A stretch of DNA of 64,000 bases, taken from assembly GCF_004379255.2 (NCBI RefSeq), contig NC_056052.1, positions 12,556,589 to 12,620,588 on the forward strand. The letters run 5' to 3'. The stretch's first letter is position 1. Each line of letters begins with the position of its first letter. Source of the stretch: Salvia splendens (Eukaryota > Streptophyta > Magnoliopsida > Lamiales > Lamiaceae). The position numbers and the translations under genes were made by a program. The notes beneath the pieces were generated by a model. That model ran no database searches. It saw nothing but the letters and a program-made list of their open reading frames with translations, and had not been told where the DNA came from. Positions 23,507 through 33,591 of this stretch are shown in pieces.

Positions 23507-24875
23507 GGCCCTCGCGTTGATGCTAACAATTTTAAACTGTGAATGACCCTTATACAAAGGGTTGAGCAATCTTCTTTTGCAGGTAGGGCCACAAAAGACG
23601 CCAACCGCCACCTCTCGAAGTTCGTGGAAATCGCCAACACTCTGAAATTAAATGGTGTCGACGATGACGCCATAAGGGTAAGACTCTTTTCCTTTTCTTT
23701 AATTGATTCTGCTAAAGAGTGTTTTGAGTGTATGCCCACAGAACGAGTCTCCACATGGAAGGATATAGTGGCTGCCTTCCTCACCATGTACTATCCGTCG
23801 GGCACGATCTTAAAGCTCAAGAGTGAGATCTCCCAATTCATGCAAGGCCATGACGAGCCCCTCTACGAGGTATTTGCTCATTTCAAAGCCCTCCTTCGCA
23901 AGTGCCCCACCCACGATTTCACCGTGGACCACCAGGTAGAAATCCTTTAAAATGGATTTAATGAAAAAATATGTGCTATGTTGGATTCAAGTGTGAATGG
24001 AGGATTCTTGCAGAAGACAAGACCAGATGCCATGTCGGTTATTGAAGAGTTCGCCTCCAACAGTAGGGGTGGTCGAAAGAAAGGCACAACTCGAGGAGAG
24101 TAGCAACCATAGAGGAAGCCGAGGAGAGCTCCTTTGCAAAGGAATTGGCCAAACTCAAAGTGCGGATTAACCAAACGGATACATTGAGTAAAGAGGATCC
24201 CGTTCCACCGACCTCTTTCATTGCAGTCGCGAAACCCGACACCTCTACCCCTCCTATGGAAGATGTCAACTACGCGCAACAAGGAGGCGGCCCCAACCGA
24301 CCCTATAACAATAATTATTGCCCGCCAAAAAGGAACTCATGCGGCACAACGGGATTGTACTCCCCTTCCAGCCGAAGAAGAAGTTCAAGCATGAGGAACA
24401 ATTCAAGCATTTTCTAAATATGTTTTGCAAGGTCCATACTAATATTCCTCTCGTTGAATCACTGCAGGAAATGCCTAGGTACACAAAGCTACTAAGGGAG
24501 GCCATGATTAAGGATGTCTTGGCAAAGGTAGACGATTTCATCTTCCTCGCTGATTTCATTATTCTTGACATGAAAGTAGACAAACATGTACCTCTAATCT
24601 TAGGTAGAGATTTTCTAGCCACATGCAAAGCTCTTATTGGTGTAGATAGAGGCGAGATCATGATTAGAGATAATTACAGCCGCTCCACCTATAAGATAGA
24701 GAGTGAAATGCTTAAGTATGAAGAGTCGCAACAAGCTAAGATGGAGCGTGAGTGCAGGGCGGTCATGATGACCAACACGTCTAAGCCTTTTAGGCCATTA
24801 GAAGGGGAGGATTCTTCTAACCCTTCTATCTTTGTTGTCCATAGTCTTCCTCATGTTCCTAAAGAACATACCTAA
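23507..24875 (+). pseudogene. Athila-type gag with fused protease remnant (element E)
   Basis: The first part (23543-23950) is the capsid domain of Athila/Tat-like gag: HLSKFVEIANTLKLNGV, then DAIRVRLFSFSL, then STWKDIVAAFL and LYEVFAHFKALLRKCP. A TAA at 23948-23950 and at least two frame changes follow. The gag tail around 24240-24420 has the typical Asn/Tyr-rich stretch (MEDVNYAQQGG). In the last frame (24318-24875) the gag-protease linker (FLNMFCKVHTNIPLVE) runs straight into the C-terminal half of the retroviral-type aspartic protease (FIILDMKVDKHVPLILGRDF, from about 24513). The segment with the catalytic Asp-Thr/Ser-Gly is deleted, so the protease cannot be active. Reverse transcriptase and integrase are missing altogether. 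Confidence 0.85.
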
Positions 24876-24896
24876 GCATGCTAAACCTCCCTTGCA

Positions 24897-25067
24897 GGAA
24901 AACCTAAGAGGAAGAAGAAAGGCAAGAAGAAGCCTCAAACTCAAGTCGATCCGGAAGTCTATGTGATCAAGAAATCGAACAGAAAATACAAATGGTGGAA
25001 AAAGATTTGCAACAAAATGGTCTCGTTCGCAGTTTTTAGCACTAGAGTCGTTATTCAGCCCACTTAG
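24897..25067 (+). pseudogene. Possible C-terminal end of Athila pol (element E)
   Basis: A 57-codon open stretch, rich in Lys and Arg, ending in TAG at 25065-25067, with KPKRKKKGKKK and KWWKKICNKMVSFAVF. It is followed near 25110 by TTGGGAGGCAACCCAA, a sequence I associate with the region after pol in Athila elements. Its assignment to the pol terminus is inference. If right, nearly all of pol was removed by one deletion between 24875 and 24897. Confidence 0.4.
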
Positions 25068-26121
25068 TTGGGCCACTTCAAGTCTAGCCAATGACTTTAT
25101 AACAAAGGCGCTTGTTGGGAGGCAACCCAATTTGTTTTTTACTTTAATTTCCTGCAGTTTTGTTTTTTTGTTTTTCCTTTAATTTTCGTGCATTGTCTGT
25201 GCTCATAAAAAAATTAATGAGTGGGAACCGCCGCACAATCCGCGGCGGTCGCTACCGGTTGTTTAGTGCGCAGGAACAGGCCGAGCCCTAGGGCAGGCTG
25301 GAGAAACTGCTGTGCAGGCCGCAGCGGCCTGCTGGACGAGCGCCGTTTTCACATCACGCGCAGCGGTCGCTGTACATAGCGTAGCGGTCGCCATAGAGAG
25401 TTCAGAATCGAGGATTTCCTTATTTAAGGTGAGTTTTCTCTCATTCTTTCCACCATCTTCTCCAATTCTCTCTTGCACACGATCCCAACTACAAAATATC
25501 ACCAAATCCATACACCCACACTATCATTCTCCCATTCCATTCCGAATTTCAAGCTTTCATCGTTCAAATTCTCTCCAATTCAAGGTATGAATCCTACACT
25601 TAATTTATGAGTTGAGGTTGAATTTTCCATGGATTTTTCTTTCTTGATGATTTGTCGGTTGAAAAACATGTTCTAGTATGCGGGATGAGTTTGATGATGA
25701 TTATATTTGTTTTTCATGGTTAGATTTTGCAAAGGGTAGTGAGTTGTTGATTTTTGTTGGTTATTTCCCTCTTGTTCTTAAGTGTTTATATGTTGCAATC
25801 ATGTTCATAGCATTGTGAGGCTATTATTACTTCCATGAATTGCAATACATGTGTAGCTATAGAGATTGTTGATTTGTGTTGATTTTGTTGATACGTCTCT
25901 GCATGGGGGATGAATTCACGTTGGAGAATGGATTGTTGGTGTTTTATTTTGTTTTTTTTGTTTTACATGATCAAATGCTACAATTTAGGATTCTTTGTTG
26001 ATACAAACTTGCACATCTTTGGTGATGTTTGGATGAATACTTTGTTAAGTGCAAGTTTGGGGGACCCTTGTTTGTCTATTATTTGGTGCTTTTTTAGAGT
26101 TTGTTTTTCTTTTGTAGGACA
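25068..26121 (+). other. Region between pol remnant and env-like gene of E, with a candidate intron
   Basis: Non-coding. 25220-25400 is GC-rich, with several copies of an AGCGGTCGC motif that returns in the E LTR. CAAG|GTATGA at 25581-25590 is a plausible splice donor. A pyrimidine tract ending TTTTGTAG at 26110-26117 is a strong acceptor, 4 bases before the ATG of the env-like frame. A 533-bp intron (25585-26117) is predicted but not proven. Confidence 0.5.
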
Positions 26122-26584
26122 ATGGCAACAAGAGGAAAGCTCGAGAATGCAACGAACTATGGGATTAGCCTTACGACGGATGATCAAAAGGCTATGTGGA
26201 AGAAAGTGTCGGCGAGGGAGACGACACCCTTGAGATACCCCATCGAACTTCCCCTACAAACTTTGGGGATATTGGACGATTTTTGGGCGTTATGCAACGT
26301 CGGCGAGGGGAATGGCCTTATCCACAGGTTCCAAGGGAGGTGGCCCTCATATAGGAGACTCACTCTAGAGTTTCTAAGCTCTCTTAAGGTGAACAAGAAC
26401 CGCCACTCCCGCATCCCCGAGAGCATCGACTTCCGCCTAGGCAACCGCAACCTCTCACTCACCATGGAGGAACTTTGTGCGGCGTTCCATTGCTTCGACC
26501 CCAACCCCGATGAAGAGGTTGACTATGATTACTCCGATGTTTGGGGTGCGATGACTACGGAAGGGGAAGATCATGAGCCGGGCT
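26122..26584 (+). pseudogene. ATHILA ORF (env-like) of element E, 5' part
   Basis: The frame begins MATRGKLENATNY at 26122 and includes GRWPSYRRLTLEFLSSLKV and IDFRLGNRNLSLTMEELCAAF, the conserved start of the ATHILA ORF family (the third, env-position gene of Athila elements, function unknown). It is interrupted after DHEPG by a hAT transposon. The sequence resumes in the same frame at 35188, so the gene was readable when the hAT arrived. Removing the transposon and one copy of the 8-bp duplication restores the frame. No signal peptide or membrane segment is visible. Confidence 0.8.
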
Positions 26585-26599
26585 TAGAGGTCTCCAAAC

Positions 26600-27010
26600 C
26601 GAACAGAACCGGACGAACCGGCCCGGAACCTTCACCGGCGGTTCCGAACCGGAACCAGAACCGGAACCGTCGGCGGCGGTTTGAACCGGGACCAGAACCG
26701 CCGGTTCCGACGGGCCGGTTCAGGTTTGTGAATTTTGAAGAACCGTAACCGGCGGTTTCGAACCGCCGGTCTCGCCGGAACCGCCGGTTCGGCGGTTCCT
26801 GACAACTCCCGACACCTTTTCAGGCCTACTTCCTAGCCTTTTCAGAAACCGCTCCCGCGGCCGCCGGTTTGGGCCGAAACCGTTGACAGAAACCGCCGGT
26901 TTCGACCGAAAAACCGGCGGTTCCGGCGGTTCCACCGTTGTTTTTAAAAATTTGAAATTTGAAATTGACGAAAAACCGTCGGTTTCCACCGAAACCGGCT
27001 GTTCGGCCGT
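26600..27010 (+). repeat. Left subterminal repeat array of the hAT
   Basis: Dozens of short GAACCG, GGTTCC and CGGCGGTT motifs in both orientations. The mirror array lies at 35000-35170. Short clustered motifs at both ends are typical of hAT transposase binding. Confidence 0.7.
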
Positions 27011-27053
27011 TATTTTCAAAAATTTTAAAAAAAATTTAATTACAATTTTCCCC

Positions 27054-27061
27054 TATAAATA
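27054..27061 (+). promoter_or_regulatory. TATA box of hAT transposase gene
   Basis: CCCTATAAATACCCC, about 210 bp before the ATG at 27269, just inside the subterminal repeats. Confidence 0.55.
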
Positions 27062-27268
27062 CCCCTCTCCTCTTCATTTCTACTCACCCCATTCTTGTGT
27101 TAATAAGAATTTCTCTCTCAATCTCAATTTCTCTATTCTCCATCCTCATTCTCTCAAGTTGTTTACGTTATTTGCACTCATAATTTACTCACGTTGTTCA
27201 CGTTATCATCTTCACACAATCACACTACTCTCTATTCTCCACTTTCAATTTCCATAAATATTTATATC

Positions 27269-27784
27269 ATGTCTTCATCTCGCCGTGGTGGTGATCGGGG
27301 CAAGGGAATTGCCCAAGATCAAAGTGATACTCGTCGTCGACGTTCCCCTTCTAGAGCACAAGTTGCGGAGGAGGTGGGAAGGCTAGCCGCTCTTCGAGCT
27401 CAAGTAAGTTATAATACGTTTTAATTTTTTGTTAATTCATTTTTATTAAATTCATAATTTCATTTTTCAACATCTATGTGTCTATGTGTTTTATTTTTGT
27501 GTTAGTATTTTTACTTAGTTGTATAATTTTCGTAGAAGGAAGAAGATCGAAATGCGGCCTTGTTACTTGCCCTCGCCGACGACGACCAACAAGGGGGGCA
27601 TTCACATTCGGCTTCGTGTTTCGAGTACGATGTGAATCTATCGTCGGATGAAGGGGATGATGGATCGCATCAATTCCCTCCTTCTAGCACCGGCCAAGTT
27701 GGCGACAATGTTGAGGAGGAGGCCGATGTTCCTCCTCCCGTAGGACGACAAAAGAAAAAGATGCCTCCCAAGTTGACCGTCTTT
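27269..27784 (+). pseudogene. hAT transposase, N-terminal exons
   Basis: ATG at 27269. Exon 1 (27269-27403) encodes a Ser/Arg-rich start. A 132-bp intron (27404-27535, GTAAGT donor and TTTCGTAG acceptor) joins in frame to exon 2, which encodes DRNAALLLALADDD and an acidic Ser-rich region ending KKKMPPKLTVF. This is the usual low-complexity N-terminus before the BED zinc finger of plant hAT transposases. The finger itself is missing, because B-element sequence begins at about 27785. Confidence 0.65.
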
Positions 27785-29126
27785 CTGCCTATTGTGACTC
27801 TGACCTAGGGGAAGGTGAATGGAAGGCAAGCGAGGAGCAGAAGAGCCGGGAGGAAGAAGATGAATCGGAGAGAACACCGGTAGCGGAACTCGTTCCCAAA
27901 GAAATGGAAAGGGAGGGGATATATCTGAACCAAACGGCTAGAAAAAAAGTCCTCATGACTGATGAGGAGTTTGAGGAGCTTCTGAATGAGGTAACCAGGA
28001 TGGAAGATGGCACTTCCAAGATGGCTGAGGGTCTGGACCTCGCATCGGAGGCAGTAGGAAAGAGTGAAGAAGCTGGTACAAGGAACGACCCAGAAGGCCT
28101 AGTCCACCAGCCAGTAGACAAGGTGGAAGAGAAACAGACCGAAGAGGGAGAGCCGAAGTCGGTGACTCCCCAGCCAGAAGCAGGGGAGAGTGATACACAA
28201 ATCGAGGAGAAGAATACCGAGGTACAACCAGCGGAACCAGAGCAGGTGGTACCACCAGTATTGAAACCGAAAGCAGTTAAAAGAAAATTGGTGTTTAAAG
28301 GTGATCCAAAGGTAGAACGGCTGAAGCCAAAGAGAGTATCGCAAAGATGCCTCGGGAAATGGACATCCAACAAGGCAGGAGCAAACACGGCAGCAAGTGC
28401 GTTGGAAATCTCTAGTGAAGAACACAGGGCAACTCCTACAAAACCTGGGGAGGAATCCTTGTCGGCTACCAACTTGAAAGATGCCTCGACAGCAACTGAG
28501 GTGGTCTCACCCACGTCGAGTGACCAGAGGGAAGAAACTGACACGATGGCTGAGGGTCTGGACCTCGCATCGGAGTCAGTAGGGCACCCAGAGCCAGGAG
28601 ATGACAGTACCCATATCCGCTTGGAGACCTAGTCTACTGCCCAGAAGGAGCCTTCAACACCAATAGAGGAGAGACCGGAGGAAAATAAAGACGGAGATGA
28701 GGACAGATACCGCAAGGAGAGGAAAAGGAAGGGGAAAGCCCCTGTTAAGAAGAAACCAAGCAGTAAGAAGCAACGCACGGTCAACACCGGCATCGCCATC
28801 ACAGAGTCAGATCAGAGAGCCCCACCGCGCCGAAAGGAGCCGAGTGACAGTGAGTATACCGCGAGTGAAGAATCGGGGTCAGAAAGTGACGTCTCCCTAG
28901 AGGACGAGGAGTATGGGGAGAAGCAGCTCCCACTCAACCATCGAGAGTTGATGCATCCTCCCGTGGAAAGATTGAAGTACCAGCGTCGGAAGGTGGAGCT
29001 CACTGACGAGCTAATAGAAGACATGAAGCACTTCAGCACTAAAAAGCTTCAGGATGCGTTTGATGACAAGGACGACAACAAGCAGATTAAGAGTGGGAAG
29101 GTACTCTTTTTCCCAGCACTGATGAA
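27785..29126 (+). pseudogene. B-element acidic/basic ORF (N-terminal part of the env-position gene)
   Basis: Long frame starting at or before 27904 (MEREGIYLNQTARKK). Residues 1-150 are acidic, with LMTDEEFEELLNEV and two copies of EGLDLASE(A/S)VG (28018 and 28546). Basic patches follow: KPKAVKRKLVFKG, then RVSQRCLGKW, then RKRKGKAPVKKK. A single in-frame TAG at 28630-28632 interrupts, and the same frame continues through DSEYTASEE, PPVERLKYQRRKVEL and KKLQDAF. A frame change at about 29117-29127 leads into the ATHILA domain. The copy at 46304-48088 (minus) is homologous throughout. The basic patches could be nuclear localisation signals. Function is unknown. Confidence 0.7.
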
Positions 29127-30257
29127 TTGAATTCCCGTGAGACTCTGTTGTTGCATTTGCGTGCGTTGGGATTTGATTGGTTGTTGGAGAATGGGGATCC
29201 GAGTATACCTATAAGTCTGGCAAATGAGTTTTTCACTACCTTTAGATTCAAGGTCACTACGGATCTGGTTGAAGAGTCCATAACCTTTAGGGTATTCGGA
29301 AGAGAGGTGAACATGAGCTTGATTGAGTGGACGGTCAGATTGGGAATGTGTAGTTTAGGAGAGGCCATAGGGCCTGAGTGGAGAAGTAGGGAGCGGGGAA
29401 TTCCCCACAGACATGTGGAATTTGAGCCCCAGGAGGCATGTGAGGAGTTAACTCACCCAGTCTCTGGAGAATTTGCATCCACTCTCTCTCGCTCAATCCA
29501 TTTCAATAACCCAATCCTACGCCTAGTCCAGCTTCACTTGGACTTCAATTTGTTGGGGCAGTCGAACTCCGCTGTTAGGACATCGATGACGGAGTTATAC
29601 CTTCTCTGGTGCGCCAAGCACGGAAGGAAGTTACATCTGGGTTTTTGGACCGCCTACCAATGCCATCTAATTGCCATCCACCCAGCGAGGAACCTCACTC
29701 TCTGCCATGTCTTGGGAGTGTTCGTCAGAAACAACATCATCATCACGGAGGCCGAAGACTTATCCGACCAGATTATGGTGGATCCTCCTGGTCTCTTTGA
29801 TACACCATTGTTCGTCCGAACGAACACCGTTTACATGAGGCAGGGCATACCACGTTTCTACGCGATGGGAGAAGGAACTATACCAGCCGGGAGAGCGACG
29901 ACAGCCCAGGGAACACCAGCGATGGAGCAGAGGCAGGAGAGGTTGGAAAAAGTAGTGGCGGAGTTAGCCGATGAAAATAGGAAAGCAAGGGCGGAGTTGA
30001 ACCGTTTGGCAACTGTGATGGAAGGAATCTTGAGGGAGTTAGCTGCTGAAAAGTTAGTACGAGAAGCTGGTACAAGCGGCCACGGAGGCCAGGAAGTTGG
30101 ATCACAAGGACCCCAAACAGAAGAGGAGAGACAAGAGGACGGAGATGCCGAGGAGTCGGCCGAGCCTGAAGGAAAACAGTCCGAGAATGAGGAGGAGCAA
30201 CCGCAAGAACCACCTGCACCACAACCTGCCCCGCGAAGGAGCAGGAGGAACAAGTGA
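29127..30257 (+). pseudogene. ATHILA ORF domain protein of element B (376 residues open)
   Basis: An open 376-residue frame with no ATG at its head (it opens with TTG and continues from the preceding block after a frame change). It matches the ATHILA ORF family: FFTTFRFKVTTDL, FRVFGREVNMSLIEWTVRLGM, then LVQLHLDFNLLGQSNSA and MTELYLLWCAKHGRKLHLG. Residues about 270-320 form a heptad-rich coiled coil (EQRQERLEKVVAELADEN onward), followed by an acidic, Pro-rich tail ending RRSRRNK. There is no membrane segment, so an envelope role is not supported. The homologue at 45217-46311 is 364 residues and well conserved along its length. Role in the element's cycle is unknown. Confidence 0.8.
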
Positions 30258-32093
30258 CCACCACCCCACCTGACCAGGTAGTTTTCTTTTTATTTTCAGT
30301 TTTTAGTTTTTCGTATTTTAATTGTGTTTTGTTTTTTTTAGGTAGTATAATCCGTGTAGTATGTGAGCAAACCCTTTTCATAACACTTAGCCTACGCAAT
30401 AGTCTAAGTGTGAGAAGTCAGGGTTTGCTATTTTGACGCATGTGTTGTGTTTTTTTTTCTTTTCTTTGTTTTGTTTTCATAAGCATGTTGGCTCACACTT
30501 AGCCAATTGCATGGTCTAAGTGTGAGAAGTTTATGTATATATGTGTTTTGTAATTGTTGGTTTCTGTTTAGGTTTTCAAACTCTCCCACTTAGCCCATTC
30601 CATAGTCTAAGTGTGAGAAGTTTTAGTTTTAATATGTTGTTTTTGTCTGTTTGTCTATGTGTCCATCGTACTGGCCATTACCTTTTCCACTTCACAGCCC
30701 TATCTGAGGGCAGACACTTGTGAAGTGGGAGGGGGGACGCAATGGCCAATATGATGTATGTGTATATGTGTGGTTTGTGTTTGTGCTTGTGTTAGTGTCT
30801 TGTTAGGTCTAGTTTTTTTTTTCTTCTTTTGTGTGTTGATTGGGCTTAAAACTCAACTGTCCTGAGCTGACGGTGAGGGGAATTGAGGGAGATACGACAT
30901 GCTGGAAAACAGAAACCACCCCCCTTAGTACCTCCTAGCCAGGATAGATGATGTGAGTATGAGAGAAAAGCCCATACTTAGAGCCAAATACGAAAGCCCT
31001 CTTAAAATGTGAGTTATAAGCTTTAAGTGGAACCACTTTCCACATGTTTAGAAAAGAAAAGAGCGGCTGCCACAAATTGCCTAGGGTGAAGTGACTGCGT
31101 GTAGCAACACTGAAGGCAGTAGGAACCCCCCCCCAAAAAAAACCGTCTTTAGAACCCCTTTTCTAACTCTTTATACCCAGATAAATACCCCTAGCCACTG
31201 GGACTGTGTGTGTGCAAGGCATGAAGCGAATGAAGCTTACTGGCTAGAAGGGTGTACAAGAAAGCAGAATCCAGCTGGACAAGAAAGTTTGGAAAAAAAT
31301 CGGCCAGGGAGTCATCCCAGGCCCAAAAAGAAGGTATAAGGGTGGCGAAGCCACGAGGGAAAAAGAAAAAAAGAGAAGAAGAAAGAATATGAAGAAAATG
31401 GTCAGAAAAAAAAACTCGGCCACAAAAAAATGAAGAAGGAATAAGGGTGGCGAAGCCACAAGAAGCTACTCACCAGTTGGAGATCAAAACCAGAAGCGCC
31501 AGCCAAGAAAAGCAACTAACCAGAGGCCCAAATGCACACAGTTCCCCCACATCAAATAAAATAGAAGTTTTTTGAACCTTAGAGCCTTAGGAACATCCAC
31601 CCAAAACACTACAAACCAATAGCCTCGTTACAAGCCTTTAAGCCCTTTAGTAGTTGCACGTGAAATCTAAGTCCGAAGCAATTGTGGTTGAGTACTATGA
31701 GAGAACAGTCCTAACATTCCCGGAGAGGTATGAGTGAATCAGTGAACCTAGTGTTTGGCCGAAAGTTTGGGCGATCTTGACGAGCGGATATACTGACTGG
31801 AGAGAAAGGGGGGGCGGCAGAAGTTCAAGGCTGTCTAAGGCCGGATTGCACCTGATCCCGAGGGGATGGATGGTTGAAAATATAGCCCAATCTTTGTGTT
31901 TAGTCTTTCTGTGTTCGTTTATGTGTTTTCTTTTCAGTGCTTGTTTTTGTGTTTTTTGTTTTCTCTTTCCGTTGTAGTCTAGGGTCTAGTTTAGGATGAG
32001 TCGGTCAGGGGAGTAACCAGGCTAGAATTCGACTTATTTCTTTTCGTTTATTCTTCACGCTTGAGGACAAGCATGTGGTAAGTGTGAGCAGTT
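30258..32093 (+). other. 3' region of the B element with conserved stem-loops
   Basis: Non-coding. It holds four stem-loops (30367-30428, 30492-30526, 30583-30617, 30687-30728). The first three are built on CTCACACTTAG/CTAAGTGTGAG arms, the fourth on CCACTTCACA/TGTGAAGTGG. The same array occurs in the inverse copy at 44758-45097 and in C2. The region closes with CTTGAGGACAAGCATGTGG and TAAGTGTGAGCAGTT directly before the LTR. Confidence 0.75.
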
Positions 32094-33591
32094 TGATAAG
32101 TTGTATTCTAGGCCTTGGTTACTGGTCAGTATGATGTGCATATTTGAACTTTATCTGCAAAACAAGTTGCTTAAGCGTGCAGGTTGAATGTTCTAGCCAG
32201 TAGGCAAAGCTTCAGATACTTCAGGTGAAAAGGGCGTCAGGACGATTACGTACTGACCAGTATACATGCAAAAATGGCTCGAGATGGAGAAGAAGGATAG
32301 CTGGGACTGATCAACCACAATTAAGGGCAAAGAAGTCATCTCACCACAAGGTTTTACCCTAAAATCAAGGGTAAGCCTCCCTATAAAAGGAAGCCACTTG
32401 GAGAGAGAAAGGGATCGAAATTTCATCATCATCACTCTTAGGTAGAATTCTCTCGGTAGTTCAGTCCTTCAGCCCAGTCCAGAGTCTCGTTCCTCGCCAC
32501 AACCATGATCACTTGAAGGTCGTGAAGAAGTTCCCGGAGTTCCAGACGTTCTCATCTAGTCAGCAAGATCGTAGTTAGAAGTTCCATCGCCCGGCGTGGC
32601 AAAACACTTTTATTTCGCTTTCGTAGTTAAATTGCCTGTTTTTCCTTACGCTGGATCTTTGTTTGCTTTTGAATTTCACTGCCTAGAAGTACTTTGTTTG
32701 AAGATCCAAACATGTTTTATGCTATGAAGTTGTTTTCTGTTCAGTTTACTTCGCCTATCTCCTTTTCGTTCTGCCTAGTTAGCTTAGATCTAGAGTTTCT
32801 GGTCGTTTTGAGTATCGAATCGTGTGTTTCCAATTAGTAGTTTATTTCTTCGAGTTAGCATAATCTGTTTACTTTTATTGCATAGAGGTTTGTTTCATGC
32901 AAGGTGCAGTTGTGTGTTTCTTGTCTTCTTCCATGCTGATCAGTAGGCGGGATTTCAGTTTCGATGTTTGATTTTCGATTTGGAATTTTTTATTGTAGAT
33001 CTGTGTTCGTGAGTTATTAATATGTGTTTTTATGGTGCTGAATCTGGTTTGTTTTCTGATTTTAGTTTGTGTTTGTTGAAGAAGATGATGTCCATATCCA
33101 AGTTTGGGACCACTTTTGCTTTTTAGATGCTTTTTGCTTTTTGTCCTTCACCTTTAGTACACCCTGCAGATTTGTCAGCCTAGTCACCACAACTACCACT
33201 TATTCTCTGCTTTTCTGTTTAGCCTTTTATAGAAACCTAGTACTTTCCGCATATTTTCTGTTACACCGCATCCACCATAATTCCACGTACACCACTACAT
33301 GTCGACCACCATTCACCCTTCCTAGTCAGTAGGACACCATCTTAATTTCCCGTCTAGGTAGAGACTCAACCCAAGCGTGGTAACTAACCAAACCATCCAA
33401 AATATCACCGCAATCTGTCCAACCGTCACCATCTCTGTGGGATTCGACCCCTACCTTCACTATACTACCCAGTAGAAGAGGGTTGAGGATTTATTGATAC
33501 CAGGTTTCAGGCTTAGCAGGGGATTGTTTCATCCTAATCAGTAGGATACATCCTTTGCTTGAAACGACACCTACGCAAACCTGCTCTTTCA
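32094..33591 (+). mobile_element. 3' LTR of the truncated B element
   Basis: Starts TGATAAGTTGTATTCTAGGC and ends CCTGCTCTTTCA. 1498 bp, compared with 1504-1505 bp for the two LTRs of the minus-strand B element. TATA box at 32382-32390. It carries the CACTATACTACCCAGTAG segment near 33460 typical of the family. Confidence 0.88.
32382..32390 (+). promoter_or_regulatory. TATA box of B LTR
   Basis: TATAAAAGG in CCTCCCTATAAAAGGAAGCC. It is the same in both LTRs of the minus-strand B element (43099-43107 and 50149-50157). Confidence 0.7.

Larger units (their letters stand above)
27785..33591 (+). mobile_element. 5'-truncated B retrotransposon inside the hAT
   Basis: Contains the env-like gene block, 3' region and 3' LTR of an Athila-like element (B) but no 5' LTR, gag or pol. 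Homology with the two-LTR B element (41892-50446) begins at about 27778-27785 and runs to the LTR end at 33591. The left junction coincides with the loss of the hAT finger and half of the transposase, so a large deletion probably took the B 5' half and the hAT middle together. Confidence 0.8.

Noticed and set aside
27789..28544. 251-residue minus-strand frame opposite the B acidic gene
   Set aside because: It is the antisense of a low-complexity coding region (Ser-rich mirror of Glu/Lys codons). The plus frame has a homologue at 46304-48088 with amino-acid level conservation; the minus frame has no recognisable protein.
29858..30399. Minus-strand frames of 131 and 173 residues over the ATHILA coiled-coil region
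   Set aside because: Shadows of the plus-strand ATHILA frame. Cys/Ser/Pro composition mirrors its Glu/Ala/Arg codons.
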